From: Burkholderia oklahomensis C6786
GTDB lineage: Bacteria; Pseudomonadota; Gammaproteobacteria; Burkholderiales; Burkholderiaceae
Assembly (NCBI RefSeq): GCF_000959365.1
Contig: NZ_CP009555.1
Span: 682,001 to 746,000 of the forward strand
Reading direction: 5' to 3'
Length of the DNA: 64,000 nucleotides
The position numbers were made by a program, and so were the translations under genes. Numbering within the stretch: the stretch's first letter is position 1; the number at the start of each line of letters is the position of its first letter. Shown piece by piece: positions 18,482 to 28,347 of the stretch. The notes under the pieces were generated by a model that saw only the letters and a list, made by a program, of their open reading frames with translations, did not search any database and had not been told where the DNA came from.

Positions 18482-20161
18482 TTACGCGTGGGCGGTCTGG
18501 CGCGCCGCGTAGACGCGCTCCTTGAACGGCGCGATGCCGATGCGGTCGTACGTGTCGATGAAGCGCTCGCCGTCGACGCGCGCTTCGACGAACGTGTCGA
18601 TCAGCTTCGAGATCACGTCGGGCACTTCCTCCGCCGAAAACGACGGGCCGATCACGCGGCCGAGGCGCGCGCCGCCCGCCCCCGTGCCCTGCTCGCCGCC
18701 GAGCGACACCTGATACCACTCGGCGCCGTCCTTGTCGACGCCGAGAATGCCGATGTTGCCGACGTGATGGTGCCCGCACGAATTGATGCAGCCCGAGATG
18801 TTAAGCGACACGTCGCCGAGGTCGTACACGTAGTCGAGATCGTCGAAGCGCTGCTGGATCGCGAGCGCGATCGGAATCGACTTCGCGTTCGCGAGCGAGC
18901 AGAAGTCGCCGCCCGGGCACGCGATGATGTCGGTCAGGAGACCGACGTTCGGCGTCGCGAAACCGGCCGCCTTCGCCTTTTCCCACACGGCGAACAGGTC
19001 GCGCTTCTTCACGTTCGCGAGGATCAGGTTCTGCTCGTGCGACACGCGCAGCTCGCCGAACGAGTATTCGTCCGCCCAGTCGGCGACCTGCTCCATCTGC
19101 GCGTCGGTCGCGTCGCCCGGCGCGACGCGGTGGTTCTTCAGCGACAGCGTGACGGCCGCGTAGCCCGGCACCTTGTGCGGCGCGACGTTGCGCTCGACCC
19201 AGCGCGCGAACGCCTTGTTCTCGAGCAGATGCTGCTCGAACGACGCGTCGGTGTCGGCGAGCTTTTCGTAGACGGGCGGCTGGAAATACTGCGACACGCG
19301 GTCGAGCTCTTCCTGCGTGAGCGTCGACGGGCCGTCCTTCAGATGCTGCCATTCCTCTTCGACCTGCTGCGAGAACTTCGCGGGCGACAGCGCCTTCACG
19401 AGGATCTTGATCCGCGCCTTGTACAGGTTGTCGCGGCGGCCGTAGCGGTTGTACACGCGCAGCACCGCTTCGCAATAGGTGAGGAGGTGCCGCCACGGCA
19501 GGTTCTCGCGGATAATCGCCCCGACGATCGGCGTGCGGCCGAGGCCGCCGCCTGCGAGGATGCTCGCGACCACTTCGCCCGCTTCGTTCTTCTTCAGATA
19601 GACGCCGAGATCGTGGATCTGCACGGCCGCGCGGTCGAGCTTCGAGCCCGACACCGCGATCTTGAACTTGCGCGGCAGCCATGCGAATTCGGGATGGAAC
19701 GTCGACCACTGGCGCAGGATCTCGGCCCACGGACGCGGATCGATTTCCTCGTCGTGCGCGACGCCCGCGAACTGGTCGGCGGTGATGTTGCGGATGCAGT
19801 TGCCCGACGTCTGGATCGCGTGCATCTGCACCGAAGCCAGCTTCGCGAGGATCTCGGGCGTTTCCTCGAGCTGCACCCAGTTGAACTGGATGTTCGAGCG
19901 CGTCGAGAAGTGGCCGTAGCCGCGGTCGTGCTCGCGCGCGATGCGGGCGAGCATGCGCAACTGTTCGCTACGGAGATTGCCGTACGGAATCGCGATGCGG
20001 TGCATGTACGCGTGGCGCTGCATGTACAGGCCGTTCTGCAGCCGCAGCGGACGGAACTCGTCCTCGCTCAATTCGCCGGACAAGCGGCGGCGGACCTGGT
20101 CGCGGTACTGCGCGACGCGCTCGTCGACGATCGTTTGATCATACTGATCGTACTGGTACAT
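18482..20161 (-). CDS. cysI: Sulfite reductase hemoprotein (siroheme/[4Fe-4S])
   Basis: The start MYQYDQYDQTIVDERVAQ at 20161 gives 559 residues. Siroheme-[4Fe-4S] ligands are seen in CPGGDFCSLANAKS and SGCINSCGHHHVGNIG, and the two ferredoxin-like half-domains are arranged as in nitrite/sulfite reductases. It reduces sulfite to sulfide for cysteine synthesis. It is the first gene of the operon with DUF934, cysH, cysD, cysN and cobA and is divergent from cysB. A longer frame to 20251 has no support. Confidence 0.95.
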   Translation of the reverse strand: MYQYDQYDQTIVDERVAQYRDQVRRRLSGELSEDEFRPLRLQNGLYMQRHAYMHRIAIPYGNLRSEQLRMLARIAREHDRGYGHFSTRSNIQFNWVQLEETPEILAKLASVQMHAIQTSGNCIRNITADQFAGVAHDEEIDPRPWAEILRQWSTFHPEFAWLPRKFKIAVSGSKLDRAAVQIHDLGVYLKKNEAGEVVASILAGGGLGRTPIVGAIIRENLPWRHLLTYCEAVLRVYNRYGRRDNLYKARIKILVKALSPAKFSQQVEEEWQHLKDGPSTLTQEELDRVSQYFQPPVYEKLADTDASFEQHLLENKAFARWVERNVAPHKVPGYAAVTLSLKNHRVAPGDATDAQMEQVADWADEYSFGELRVSHEQNLILANVKKRDLFAVWEKAKAAGFATPNVGLLTDIIACPGGDFCSLANAKSIPIALAIQQRFDDLDYVYDLGDVSLNISGCINSCGHHHVGNIGILGVDKDGAEWYQVSLGGEQGTGAGGARLGRVIGPSFSAEEVPDVISKLIDTFVEARVDGERFIDTYDRIGIAPFKERVYAARQTAHA

Positions 20162-20380
20162 TCGGGGACCCCAGGGTTTGCTCGACATGACCGCGCGGCG
20201 TCCTAGCCACGCCGCGCCCGAATCCTGCACCGCCCGCACCGAGCCGGCCATCCGCCCGGCCGCTCATTTGCTAATGACGATTACAGATATCCATATTTGA
20301 AAAACACCGGGGAATCGTAATAAACTCTCTATATATTTCAAACGACTAAAAAATTCTGTTGATATGCGGAAGGGTTATAA
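20162..20380. promoter_or_regulatory. Divergent cysI/cysB promoter region
   Basis: The 219 bases between the two starts become strongly A/T-rich at 20270-20360 (for example ATAAACTCTCTATATATTTC). This is unlike the surrounding DNA and is the expected kind of site for CysB binding. I can point to the region but not to a single defined CysB site. Confidence 0.6.
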
Positions 20381-21322
20381 ATGAACCTGCACCAATTTCG
20401 TTTCGTGCGCGAGGCCGTCCGCCAGAATTTCAACCTCACGGAAGCCGCAAAGGCGCTGTATACGTCGCAGCCGGGGGTTTCGAAAGCCATCATCGAGCTC
20501 GAGGACGAGCTCGGCGTCGAGATCTTCACGCGCCATGGCAAGCGCGTGCGCTCGCTGACCGAGCCGGGGCGGATCATCCTCGCGTCGGTCGAGCGGATCC
20601 TCCAGGAGGTCGAGAGCCTTAAAAGGGTCGGAAAAGATTACGCGGCGCAGGACCAGGGCAACCTGACGATCGCGGCGACGCACACGCAGGCCCGCTACTC
20701 GCTGCCCGCCGCGATCGCCGAGTTCAAGAAGCGCTTCCCGAAGGTCCATCTGTCGATCCTGCAAGGCAGCCCGACCCAGGTCGCCGAAATGGTGATCCAC
20801 GACCAGGCGGACGTAGCGATCGCGACCGAGGCGATCGCCGACTACAAGGAGCTCGTCTCGCTGCCCTGCTTCCAGTGGCACCACGCGGTCGTCGTGCCGG
20901 CCGACCACCCGCTCCTCGAGCGCAAGCCGCTGTCGCTCGACGATCTGGCGCAGTTCCCGCTCATCACGTACGACGACGCGTTCGCGGGCCGCAAGAAGAT
21001 CAATCAGGCGTTCGCGCTGCATCGCCTCACGCCCGACATCGTGCTCGAGGCGATCGACGCGGATGTGATCAAGACCTACGTCGAGCTCGGGCTCGGCGTC
21101 GGCATCATGGCCGACATCGCGTTCAACCCGGAACGCGACCGCAACCTGCGCGCGATCCCGGTCGGTCACCTGTTCGGCAGCAACGTGACGCGCGTCGCGC
21201 TCAAGCAGGGCGCGTATCTGCGCGGCTATATCTATACGCTCGTCGAGCTGCTGTCGCCGACGCTCAACCGCAAGCTCGTCGAGACCGCCCTCAAGGGCGA
21301 GGCCGAAACCTACGAACTGTGA
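20381..21322 (+). CDS. cysB: CysB-family LysR regulator of sulfur assimilation
   Basis: The 313-residue protein starts MNLHQFRFVREAVRQNFNLTEAAKALYTSQPGVSKAIIELEDELGVEIF, the typical CysB/Cbl helix-turn-helix. The effector domain includes TIAATHTQARY, the sulfate/O-acetylserine pocket motif of CysB. It is divergent from cysI and likely activates the sulfate assimilation operon on sulfur limitation. CysB and its paralogue Cbl cannot be separated from one sequence, but the gene position favours CysB. Confidence 0.93.
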   Translation: MNLHQFRFVREAVRQNFNLTEAAKALYTSQPGVSKAIIELEDELGVEIFTRHGKRVRSLTEPGRIILASVERILQEVESLKRVGKDYAAQDQGNLTIAATHTQARYSLPAAIAEFKKRFPKVHLSILQGSPTQVAEMVIHDQADVAIATEAIADYKELVSLPCFQWHHAVVVPADHPLLERKPLSLDDLAQFPLITYDDAFAGRKKINQAFALHRLTPDIVLEAIDADVIKTYVELGLGVGIMADIAFNPERDRNLRAIPVGHLFGSNVTRVALKQGAYLRGYIYTLVELLSPTLNRKLVETALKGEAETYEL

Positions 21323-21404
21323 CGCGCGGCGCGCGAAACAGCGCCGCTCGGGCGGCGCCCGTCGCGCGGCCTTGCTTTCCCGAACCGGCATGGAGACCGC
21401 CCGC

Positions 21405-22565
21405 ATGAAGCCATCCCGCCTGCTGCGCCGTGCGGCCGCCTGCGCCGCGCTCGCGCTCGTCAGCATCGCGGCGCGCGCCGACCTGACGGTCGGCGTCGAT
21501 CTGTCGACGACGGGCCCCGCCGCGACGATCGGCCAGACCAGCAAGAACGCGATCCTGATGTGGCCGAAAACGATCGCGGGACAGAAGCTGCGGGTGATCG
21601 TGCACGACGACGCGTCCGACCCGGGCGTCGCCGTGCGCAACATCCGCAAGCTCGTGACGGAGGACCAGGTCGACGTGGTCGTCGGGCCGAACATCACGCC
21701 CGCGGCGCTCGCCGCGCTCGATCCGATCGCCGCCGCGCAGACGCCGATGATCACGCTGATCGGCTCCGGCTCGATCGTCGAGCCGCAGCGAGGCAAGCGC
21801 GTGTGGGCGTTCAAGATGGCGCAGAGCGACCGCGCGATGGCCGACGTGCTGACCCGCTACATGGCGAACCACGGTGTGAAGACGGTCGGTTTCATCGGCT
21901 TCGCGGACAGCTACGGCGACAGCTGGCTCGACGAATTCACGCGCTTCGCCGAGCTGCGCAAGCTCAGGATCGTCGCGACCGAGCGCTACAACCGCACCGA
22001 CACGAGCGTGACGGGCCAGACGCTCAAGCTGATCACGGCGAAGCCGGACGCGATCCTGATCGCGGGCGCGGGCACGCCGACCGTGCTGCCGCAGCGCACG
22101 CTGATCGAGCGCGGCTTCAAGGGACCGATCTATCAGACGCACGGAATCGCGACGCCCGAATTCCTGCGGCTCGGCGGCAAGGACGTCGACGGCACGCTGT
22201 TTCCGACGCAGCCCGTCGTCGTCGCGCGCACGCTGCCCGCCGATCATCCGGCGAAGCAGGCGGCGCTTGCGTTCGTCGACGCGTACGAGGCGAAGTACGG
22301 CCGCGATTCGGTCACGCAGTTCGCGGGCGACGCGGCGGGCGTCTACCCGCGTCTCGCGGACGCGGTCGGCCGTGCGCTGAAGATCGCGCAGCCGGGCACG
22401 CCGGCATTCCGCACGGCGCTGCGCGACGAGCTCGAGCATGCGCACGAGCTCGTCGTGCCGAACGGCATCGTCAACACGAGCGCGACGGATCACGTCGGGC
22501 TTGACCAGCGCGCGAGCGTGATGGGGATCGTGAAGCGCGGCGCGTTCGTCTATCTGAGCCAGTGA
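21405..22565 (+). CDS. Branched-chain amino acid-type ABC transporter substrate-binding protein (LivK-like)
   Basis: The ATG at 21405, nine bases after GGAG, gives 386 residues with a signal peptide ending in AARAD. The mature part follows the type I periplasmic-binding fold (LTVGVDLSTTGPAATIGQTSKNAILM, VDVVVGPNITPAALAALDPIAA, MITLIGSGSIVEP). It would capture an amino acid or related ligand in the periplasm. No permease or ATPase genes adjoin it, so its partners and ligand are unknown. Confidence 0.88.
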   Translation: MKPSRLLRRAAACAALALVSIAARADLTVGVDLSTTGPAATIGQTSKNAILMWPKTIAGQKLRVIVHDDASDPGVAVRNIRKLVTEDQVDVVVGPNITPAALAALDPIAAAQTPMITLIGSGSIVEPQRGKRVWAFKMAQSDRAMADVLTRYMANHGVKTVGFIGFADSYGDSWLDEFTRFAELRKLRIVATERYNRTDTSVTGQTLKLITAKPDAILIAGAGTPTVLPQRTLIERGFKGPIYQTHGIATPEFLRLGGKDVDGTLFPTQPVVVARTLPADHPAKQAALAFVDAYEAKYGRDSVTQFAGDAAGVYPRLADAVGRALKIAQPGTPAFRTALRDELEHAHELVVPNGIVNTSATDHVGLDQRASVMGIVKRGAFVYLSQ

Positions 22566-22673
22566 GCCGCCGCCTCGCCGCGCGACAGCGGAGGCAGAAT
22601 GCTTGCCCGCATGGGGGATTTCGGTAATAATCGCCGTTTTCGCCGCACACAATCGCATGCGCGGCGCAGGTTT

Positions 22674-22758
22674 GCCCAGGTGGTGAAATTGGTAGACGCA
22701 GGGGACTCAAAATCCCCCGCCGCAAGGCGTGCCGGTTCGATTCCGGCCCTGGGCACCA
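22674..22758 (+). tRNA. tRNA-Leu (anticodon CAA)
   Basis: An 85-base cloverleaf with acceptor stem GCCCAGG/CCTGGGC, D-loop GGTGAAATTGGTAGACGC, anticodon stem GGGGA/TCCCC with loop CTCAAAA (anticodon CAA), a long variable arm typical of class II tRNAs, T-loop GGTTCGATTCC and encoded CCA. The island integrase begins 172 bases downstream, so the 3' end is the probable attachment site. Confidence 0.96.
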
Positions 22759-22930
22759 TGACATAGTTCCGGGAAGTTCCCGGAAGTCCCAAAACCCGCG
22801 ACAGCACAAGGCTTCGCGGGTTTTTTCATTCCGGCAAAGTGCCGTGTGGTGCGTAGACAGCCGGGGGCAAGCGGGGGCAACATTGGGGGCAACCCACCCG
22901 AAATTGCCTTACCCGTCAGGAGTTGCCCCC

Positions 22931-24145
22931 GTGCCATTAACCGATACAGCCATCCGGAACGCCAAGCCTGCCGACAAGCCCGTGCGCCTGTTCGACGGAG
23001 GCGGCCTCTATCTAGAAATCGCCCCGAGCGGGGGCAAGTGGTGGCGCCTCAAATACCGGTTTGGGGGCAAGGAAAAGCGCTACTCGCTCGGCGTCTACCC
23101 GGAAGTTACATTGGCGACCGCACGGAAGAAGCGCGACGAAGCCCGTGAAAAGCTCGCTGCCGGCATCGATCCGGGTGAAGCGAAGAAGGCGGAAAAAAGA
23201 GCCAGCCTGCTCGCGGCCGCCCATTCGTTTGAGGTTGTCGCTCGCGGCTGGATGGACGAGCGCAAGACGACTGTGGAGCGAGCGCAGCATGACAAGACGC
23301 TCGCCCGCATGGAGAACGATGTATTCCCATGGCTCGGCAAGCGCCCTATCGCTGAAATCGACGCCCCGGAAATACTGGTTGTACTGAAGCGCGTAGACGG
23401 GCGCGGAGCGAGATTTACCTCCCATCGCATCCGCAGCGAGATAAGCCGGGTATTCCGCTACGGCATCAAAGAGGGGCACTGCAAGACCGATCCAGCCCGA
23501 GATTTGGTAGATGCCATTCCGCCCGCCCAGACAACGCACTTTGCCTCGATCACCGAGCCCGAGAAAGTTGCCGAGATGCTTCGCGCGTTCGACGGCTTCA
23601 CGGGTACTTTCCCGGTTCTCTGCGCGCTCAGACTAGCCCCGATGCTGTTCGTCCGCCCAGGCGAATTACGCAAGGCGCAGTGGTCACAATTCGAGCTCGA
23701 CAAGGGCGAGTGGCGCTATTTCGTCAATAAAACGAAAACGGATCACCTTGTTCCGCTGGCCACACAGGCGGTTGCGATTTTGCGCGAGCTTCACGCCCTG
23801 ACTGGCGAAGGCGTCTACGTGTTCCCCGGTGCTCGCGACCGAAATCGGCCGATGAGCGAGGCCGCTATCAATGCAGCCCTTCGTCGGCTTGGCTACGACA
23901 CCCGTACCGAGATTACCGGTCACGGCTTCCGGGCAATGGCACGGACGATCCTGCATGAAGAGTTGGAGGAAAAGCCGGAAGTGATCGAGCACCAACTAGC
24001 GCATACCGTCCCTGACAGCCTGGGGCGGGCGTACAACCGAACGAAATTCATCAAGGCCCGACGTTCGATGATGCAACAGTGGGCGGACTACCTCGACAAG
24101 CTCAAAGCCGGTGCGGAAATCATTCCGATCGCGGCGGCAAGATAG
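22931..24145 (+). CDS. int: Tyrosine-type integrase of a tRNA-Leu genomic island (P4-like)
   Basis: A GTG at 22931 gives 404 residues. The N-terminal DUF4102-type arm-binding domain is clear (PLTDTAIRNAKPADKPVRLFDGGGLYLE ... GKEKRYSLGVYPEVTLATARKKRDEAR). The catalytic set is seen as RPGELR, HGFR, QLAHTV and AYNR (nucleophilic Tyr). Upstream in-frame codons to 22844 lack conserved sequence. Such integrases recombine at tRNA 3' ends, here tRNA-Leu directly upstream, and mark the left end of the island. No second copy of the tRNA 3' end is visible in the window, so the right attachment site lies beyond it. Confidence 0.93.
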   Translation: MPLTDTAIRNAKPADKPVRLFDGGGLYLEIAPSGGKWWRLKYRFGGKEKRYSLGVYPEVTLATARKKRDEAREKLAAGIDPGEAKKAEKRASLLAAAHSFEVVARGWMDERKTTVERAQHDKTLARMENDVFPWLGKRPIAEIDAPEILVVLKRVDGRGARFTSHRIRSEISRVFRYGIKEGHCKTDPARDLVDAIPPAQTTHFASITEPEKVAEMLRAFDGFTGTFPVLCALRLAPMLFVRPGELRKAQWSQFELDKGEWRYFVNKTKTDHLVPLATQAVAILRELHALTGEGVYVFPGARDRNRPMSEAAINAALRRLGYDTRTEITGHGFRAMARTILHEELEEKPEVIEHQLAHTVPDSLGRAYNRTKFIKARRSMMQQWADYLDKLKAGAEIIPIAAAR

Positions 24146-24689
24146 ATCCGTACCGCTGCGAGTATGACCCCCTTCCGTGCGTCTCCCACCAGTAAAACGG
24201 ACACGGCCTAGGCATAGGGTAAGCCGATGATTTGGCCCCTTATTATTATGTGCCCCCCCTATGTTTGCCGTCAGTAGAGAAAAGACGCGGGTATGAGCCT
24301 CCGCATGTCGCTATGGCATGGGGTCCCCCCGCGTTCCCAGCCGGCGAGCCCTTGCGGCGTACTCAACAATGTCGGGGCGAGCGCGTTGCGGACTTTCCTT
24401 GCGGAAACGCGTTTTCGATGGCCGCCAATTCCCGGAGAGCCTCGCCCGGTCTACGTTTGCTCTCGTCGCGGGTGTCCGACACAAAGCCGCTCAGTGCAAA
24501 ACGAGTTGGAGATTTGGAGACAAACGCCCGAATCGGCGGCAAACCCTTGTGGCGTAAGGCTATTGGTGTCTCCAAACGATTTGGAGAGCGCTGGAGATAC
24601 TGGAGATAAACCCACTCGGATCGTTACGAACTCAGCAAGATACGAAACCGACTTCCCCGGCTCGTGCGCGGTGATTTACGGGGTTGCCC
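24146..24689. other. Non-coding stretch downstream of the integrase
   Basis: About 540 bases with no gene I can support. It contains repeated TTGGAGA words and an inverted pair TTTGGAGACA (24513-24522) / TGTCTCCAAA (24567-24576). Frames open here run into the next gene in the wrong phase and look spurious. Confidence 0.6.
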
Positions 24690-24777
24690 CAATCGGAACT
24701 TTGAACAATCTGTCGCTCGACATGACAGCTAGGCGACATGACGAACTGAAAATGGGCCATAAATACCGTGTCCTTGA

Positions 24778-25050
24778 ATGCATCACAGCGCGACGATTCA
24801 AGGCATGGCGAGAGTCTCGGGAAAACTTGATAAGGACGGAAACCTTGTGTCGCTCGGAGCGGCGATTCGCGCTCGCCGCAAGGAATTGGTGATGTCGCAA
24901 GAGGCGCTAGCTGATTTTGCGGAGCTCGACCGCTCGCACATGGGCAAGATTGAACGCGGCGAACGAAACGTTACCTTCATGAATATCGTCCGCATTGCGC
25001 GCGCATTGCAACTTCTTCCCTCTGAGCTGCTGCGCAGCGCCGACCTGTAG
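24778..25050 (+). CDS. XRE-family (Cro/CI-type) regulator, left copy
   Basis: The 90-residue protein has a helix-turn-helix in residues about 27-75 (LGAAIRARRKELVMSQEALADFAELDRSHMGKIERGERNVTFMNIVRIARALQL). It is about 90% identical by eye to the product at 56164. A shorter start at MARVSGKLDKDG (24805) is equally possible. It probably controls island genes. The 13-bp palindrome at 25104-25116 lies just downstream. Confidence 0.85.
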   Translation: MHHSATIQGMARVSGKLDKDGNLVSLGAAIRARRKELVMSQEALADFAELDRSHMGKIERGERNVTFMNIVRIARALQLLPSELLRSADL

Positions 25051-25103
25051 GCACTGGCAACACATAGTGTTGTGCCGCCCGGTTCCATCTGGCGCGCATC
25101 GTC

Positions 25104-25116
25104 CAAAGTTACTTTG
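25104..25116. promoter_or_regulatory. Palindrome CAAAGTTACTTTG (candidate operator)
   Basis: A perfect 6+1+6 palindrome. The identical 13-mer occurs at 62002-62014, upstream of the AlpA-like gene. Recurrence at two regulatory positions of the duplicated island core suggests a binding site for an island regulator. Confidence 0.5.
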
Positions 25117-25187
25117 ATGCGCCGGCACGAAATCCCGCGCAAAGAAACGCTCGCCGCCGCCCTCCCGCACGGCGGCGGCGGCGCGAT

Positions 25188-25462
25188 TCACAGTTCGAGC
25201 GTGAAGATCGACGGACGAACGCGGTACACCATGAATTTCCCGTAGCCGGGGACGTATTCCTGTCGATACGGATAGCCGTCGCTGCGCGGCATCAGCACGC
25301 CGTGCTTCATCAATGCCTTGACAACCATCTTGTGATCGAAGCCGGCGCACATGTCCTTGCAGAACACGGCCGCCTCGATCAGATATTCCGTCTCGACGTG
25401 CTCCGCGTCGCCGGTGCTCATCTTGCCGCCCCGAACTCCCCGCAATACTCTCGATCAGATCA
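25188..25462 (-). pseudogene. 3' remnant of a DUF927 primase/helicase gene
   Basis: The last 80 or so codons match the C-terminus of the protein at 56506-59382 (VETEYLIEAAVF ... AGFDHK ... MPRSDGYPYRQEY ... FMVYRVRPSIFTLEL). Homology can be followed upstream to a SDREY-like stretch near 25462 with a one-base frameshift around 25437. The 5' nine-tenths of the gene are gone, replaced by IS701 sequence. Confidence 0.85.
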
Positions 25463-25566
25463 GATGGTGGTGCACAGCTCTGCGCATCATGTGTGTTGTC
25501 TTAGTACTACAGCCGTAGTTATATTTATAATACTAAAAATAATTAGGATGACTGTAAAATTGATCT

Positions 25567-26213
25567 ATGAATTCGACTGCAAAGGCGTGGGAGCATGAAC
25601 TGGAGTCACTGCATCGACGACTCGGAGAACTTTTCAGGCGCCCCGAACCCCGACAACGGGCGCTCGCGTACTTGAAGGGCCTGCTTGGCGCGGTCGAGCG
25701 TAAAAACGGCTGGCAACTCGCCGAATGGATTGGTGATTCGACACCCGATGTTGGAGCGAGCGCAGTGGTATGCCCATGCCGCGCGCGATGTATTGCGGGA
25801 GTATGTTGTTGAGCAACTGGGTGAACGTGACGCGGTGCTGATCGTGGATGAGACCGGTTTCGTCAAGAAGGGGCAGCACTCGGTTGGTGTTCAACGCCAG
25901 TACAGTGGCACCGCAGGCCGTATCGAGAACAGCCAGATCGGCGTGTTTCTTTGCTATGTCGGTCGTGGCGGTAGCGCGTTTATCGACCGCGAACTGTACG
26001 TGCCAAAGGTGTGGACCGATGACCGTATGCGCTGCGAAGCAGCGGGCATTCCCGAATCGGTGGAGTTTGCAACGAAACCGCAGATCGCGCGCAGCATGCT
26101 TGAACGTGTGCTGGACGCAGGCGTGCCGTGTGGCTGGGTCACGGGTGATGGAGTTTACGGCGGCGATCGTCACCTGAGGTTGTGGCTCGAATCGCGCGAC
26201 CAGTCGTTCGTGT
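25567..26213 (+). pseudogene. IS701-family transposase, frameshifted and 3'-truncated
   Basis: The N-terminal frame (MNSTAKAWEHELESLHRRLGELF ... WQLAEWIGDSTPD) continues after a frame change near 25740-25750 as MLERAQWYAHAARDVLREYVVEQLGERDAVLIVDETGFVKKG and GWVTGDGVYGGD, motifs of the IS701 DDE transposase. The frame ends where the IS3 terminal repeat begins at 26211. A small deletion between two GATG words could explain the frame change. Confidence 0.85.
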
Positions 26214-26423
26214 AGTGGTCAACTAATCCCAGACACTGCGCTAAGTTTTTCTTCCGCAACGGCCGGCGCCAGTCCGTCGTTGAACTGATGCGGCCGAATC
26301 CAGTTGTACCGGTGCATCAGGTAGTGGCTGATGTCCCGATGTGCTTCCTGCGCCGACATGTACCCCACTGACGGCAGCCATTCCGTCTTGAAGCTGCGGA
26401 ACAGCCTTTCCATCGGGGAGTTG

Positions 26424-27693
26424 ACGCTCCTATGTCAAGCGGCGGCCGTCGAATCGGCAAGATCGGCCAGAATGAGCGGGTACAACTCCCGGACGATATA
26501 GCGTTTCAGGCAGCGGTGGATTTCCTTGTTCGACATGCCTTCCTTCGTCCGTCGATCGACATAGGCACGGGTACGTGGATCGCTGCGCATCCGAACCATA
26601 GCAATGGTCCATAAGGCGTTGTTCGCCGACCGGTCACCACCTCGGTTCAAACGATGCCGGACCGTCTTGCCGGACGACGCCTGCAATGGACTTGTGCCAC
26701 AAAGTGCCGCTAGCGCCGATTCACTTTTCAGTCGTTCGGGATTGTCGCCCGCGACGGAAACCAATACTGCAGCGGTCTGCTGGCCGACGCCGAATCGTTC
26801 GCGAACTCGCCTGGCATGCTGGCTGGTAAGGCTGTCAAGCATTGTGTCGAGTGCGTTGAGCTCCTCTGCCAGCATCAGCCAACGCTTCGCCAGCAAACGC
26901 AGTGTGGTCGTGAGCGTTTGCAATACTGGCGTTTTGCCCAACGAGCGAAGACGGGCGCAACCCTCAACGCATTCTGCTGTCTTCACTTTCAGAAGACGCT
27001 CACGAATTTCCTGGGGAGCGCTTACGAGTAAAGCTCGTAACTGATTGATAGCCTGCGTCTTTGCCTTGACCGCACTGCGCCTCGCGACGGAGACGGCGCG
27101 CATCGCCTCGGCGGCACCGGACTGTTCCTTAGGAATAGCAGTGGCCCTTCCGGCGAGGACCGCACGCGCGGCGTTTTCGGCATCAGTGGGATCGGACTTC
27201 CCTCGGGAGCGGCGCATCGCGCGATCGGGACGATTGACCTCAAGGACCTCGATCTCATGATCGCGCAGCACGCGGGCCAAGCCCGCACCGTAGGTGCCGG
27301 TCCCTTCAACCCCGGCACGACGTAATTGACCGAACGAATTCGCCCATGTCAGCAGGTCGAGATACCCCGCTGTGTCGGTTGTTACAGACAGCGTTCCGAG
27401 AAGCCGGCCTGCGCCGCTAATCACAGCCCCGGCGTGCGTATCCAGATGCGTATCAACGCCCAGAATTACTTCGTTCTGTTCCATGCGTATATCCGTTGTA
27501 GTGGGCGCATCGCCAACCCCACTCGCAGGACAGGACACTCACGGTGCAGTACAAAGCTCCTATCAGGTCACAGACGGTGAGCCCAGCAACGCTCGGGGAA
27601 CGCCGGAACCCGATCGACAGGTCAACTCAAAGGCAGCTCGGCCAGTCCCAGCACGAGTCAGATCGGGCCGACGTTCAAGACGTATTTTGGACT
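26424..27693 (-). mobile_element. IS110-family element inserted in the IS3 orfB
   Basis: The approximate ends are set by where the interrupted orfB stops and resumes (CCCGATGG on the left, GTCCCAGC on the right). It contains one intact transposase gene. Like other IS110 elements no clear terminal inverted repeats are seen. Confidence 0.8.
26435..27484 (-). CDS. IS110-family transposase
   Basis: The ATG at 27484 gives 349 residues with the N-terminal DEDD domain (VILGVDTHLDTHAGAVIS, LEVNRPDRAMRRSRGKSDPTDAENAARAVL) and the C-terminal transposase_20 domain with its serine motif (LAALCGTSPLQASSGKTVRHRLNRGGDRSANNALW). The gene looks intact, so this element may still be active. A longer frame to 27538 has no conserved sequence. 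Confidence 0.93.
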   Translation of the reverse strand: MEQNEVILGVDTHLDTHAGAVISGAGRLLGTLSVTTDTAGYLDLLTWANSFGQLRRAGVEGTGTYGAGLARVLRDHEIEVLEVNRPDRAMRRSRGKSDPTDAENAARAVLAGRATAIPKEQSGAAEAMRAVSVARRSAVKAKTQAINQLRALLVSAPQEIRERLLKVKTAECVEGCARLRSLGKTPVLQTLTTTLRLLAKRWLMLAEELNALDTMLDSLTSQHARRVRERFGVGQQTAAVLVSVAGDNPERLKSESALAALCGTSPLQASSGKTVRHRLNRGGDRSANNALWTIAMVRMRSDPRTRAYVDRRTKEGMSNKEIHRCLKRYIVRELYPLILADLADSTAAA

Positions 27694-28347
27694 GAGTGTC
27701 CCAGCAATTTCCACGGCGGCTCATGCTCTGCTGAATCCGATAGCGCCACAGGCGCTGACGGAATTTCCGGCTTGCATACTGGCCGCCTTGATCCGAGTGA
27801 AACAGCACGCCTTGCGGTCGACCACGTTGCTCATAGGCCATCTCCAGTGCCTGCACGACCAGATCGGCATCCGGGCGTGTCGAGAACGCCCAGCCGACCA
27901 CCCGACGCGTGAATAGATCGAGTACCACGGCCAGATAATGCCAACGGCCCTGCGCCCAGACATACGTAATGTCACCACACCAAACCTGATTCGGCGCGCC
28001 AACCTCGAATTCACGATTGAGATGGTTCGGGATATCGATCCGCTCGACCGTGGCCTGCTTGTAGGCATGGCGACCCGGCTGCTTGCAGATCAGTCCAAGT
28101 TCTTCCATCAAGCGGCTGACCTTGAAGCGGCCAATCACCGTACCTTCCTCGCGCATCATGCCCATGATGCTGCGGCTGCCGGCAGAGCTTCGGCTCTCGA
28201 CGAACAGTTCGTGTATCCGGCTACGCAGTGCCATGCGCTCAGCGTCAATGCGCTGGGTGCGCTCACGGTACGCATACAGGCAGGAACGTGATACGTCGAA
28301 TACCGCGCAGATCAGTTCGATCGATTCGCTTGCGCCAATCTGATCAA

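Larger units (their letters stand above)
24690..25462. repeat. Left copy of a diverged island-core duplication
   Basis: This segment parallels 56078-56776 on the same strand: matching leader, XRE regulator gene and the 3' end of the DUF927 primase gene, with scattered substitutions and a longer spacer. It is cut off at its right by IS701 DNA. The two copies mark two related elements, or an old duplication, now separated by about 30 kb. Confidence 0.85.

Noticed and set aside
22735..22758. A second copy of the tRNA-Leu 3' end marking the island's right attachment site inside the window
   Set aside because: No repeat of GGTTCGATTCCGGCC or of the acceptor end was found between 24 kb and 64 kb, so the right end is probably outside.
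24293..24892. A 199-codon plus-strand frame downstream of the integrase
   Set aside because: It has no recognisable domain, has unusual composition and overlaps the XRE gene in another phase.
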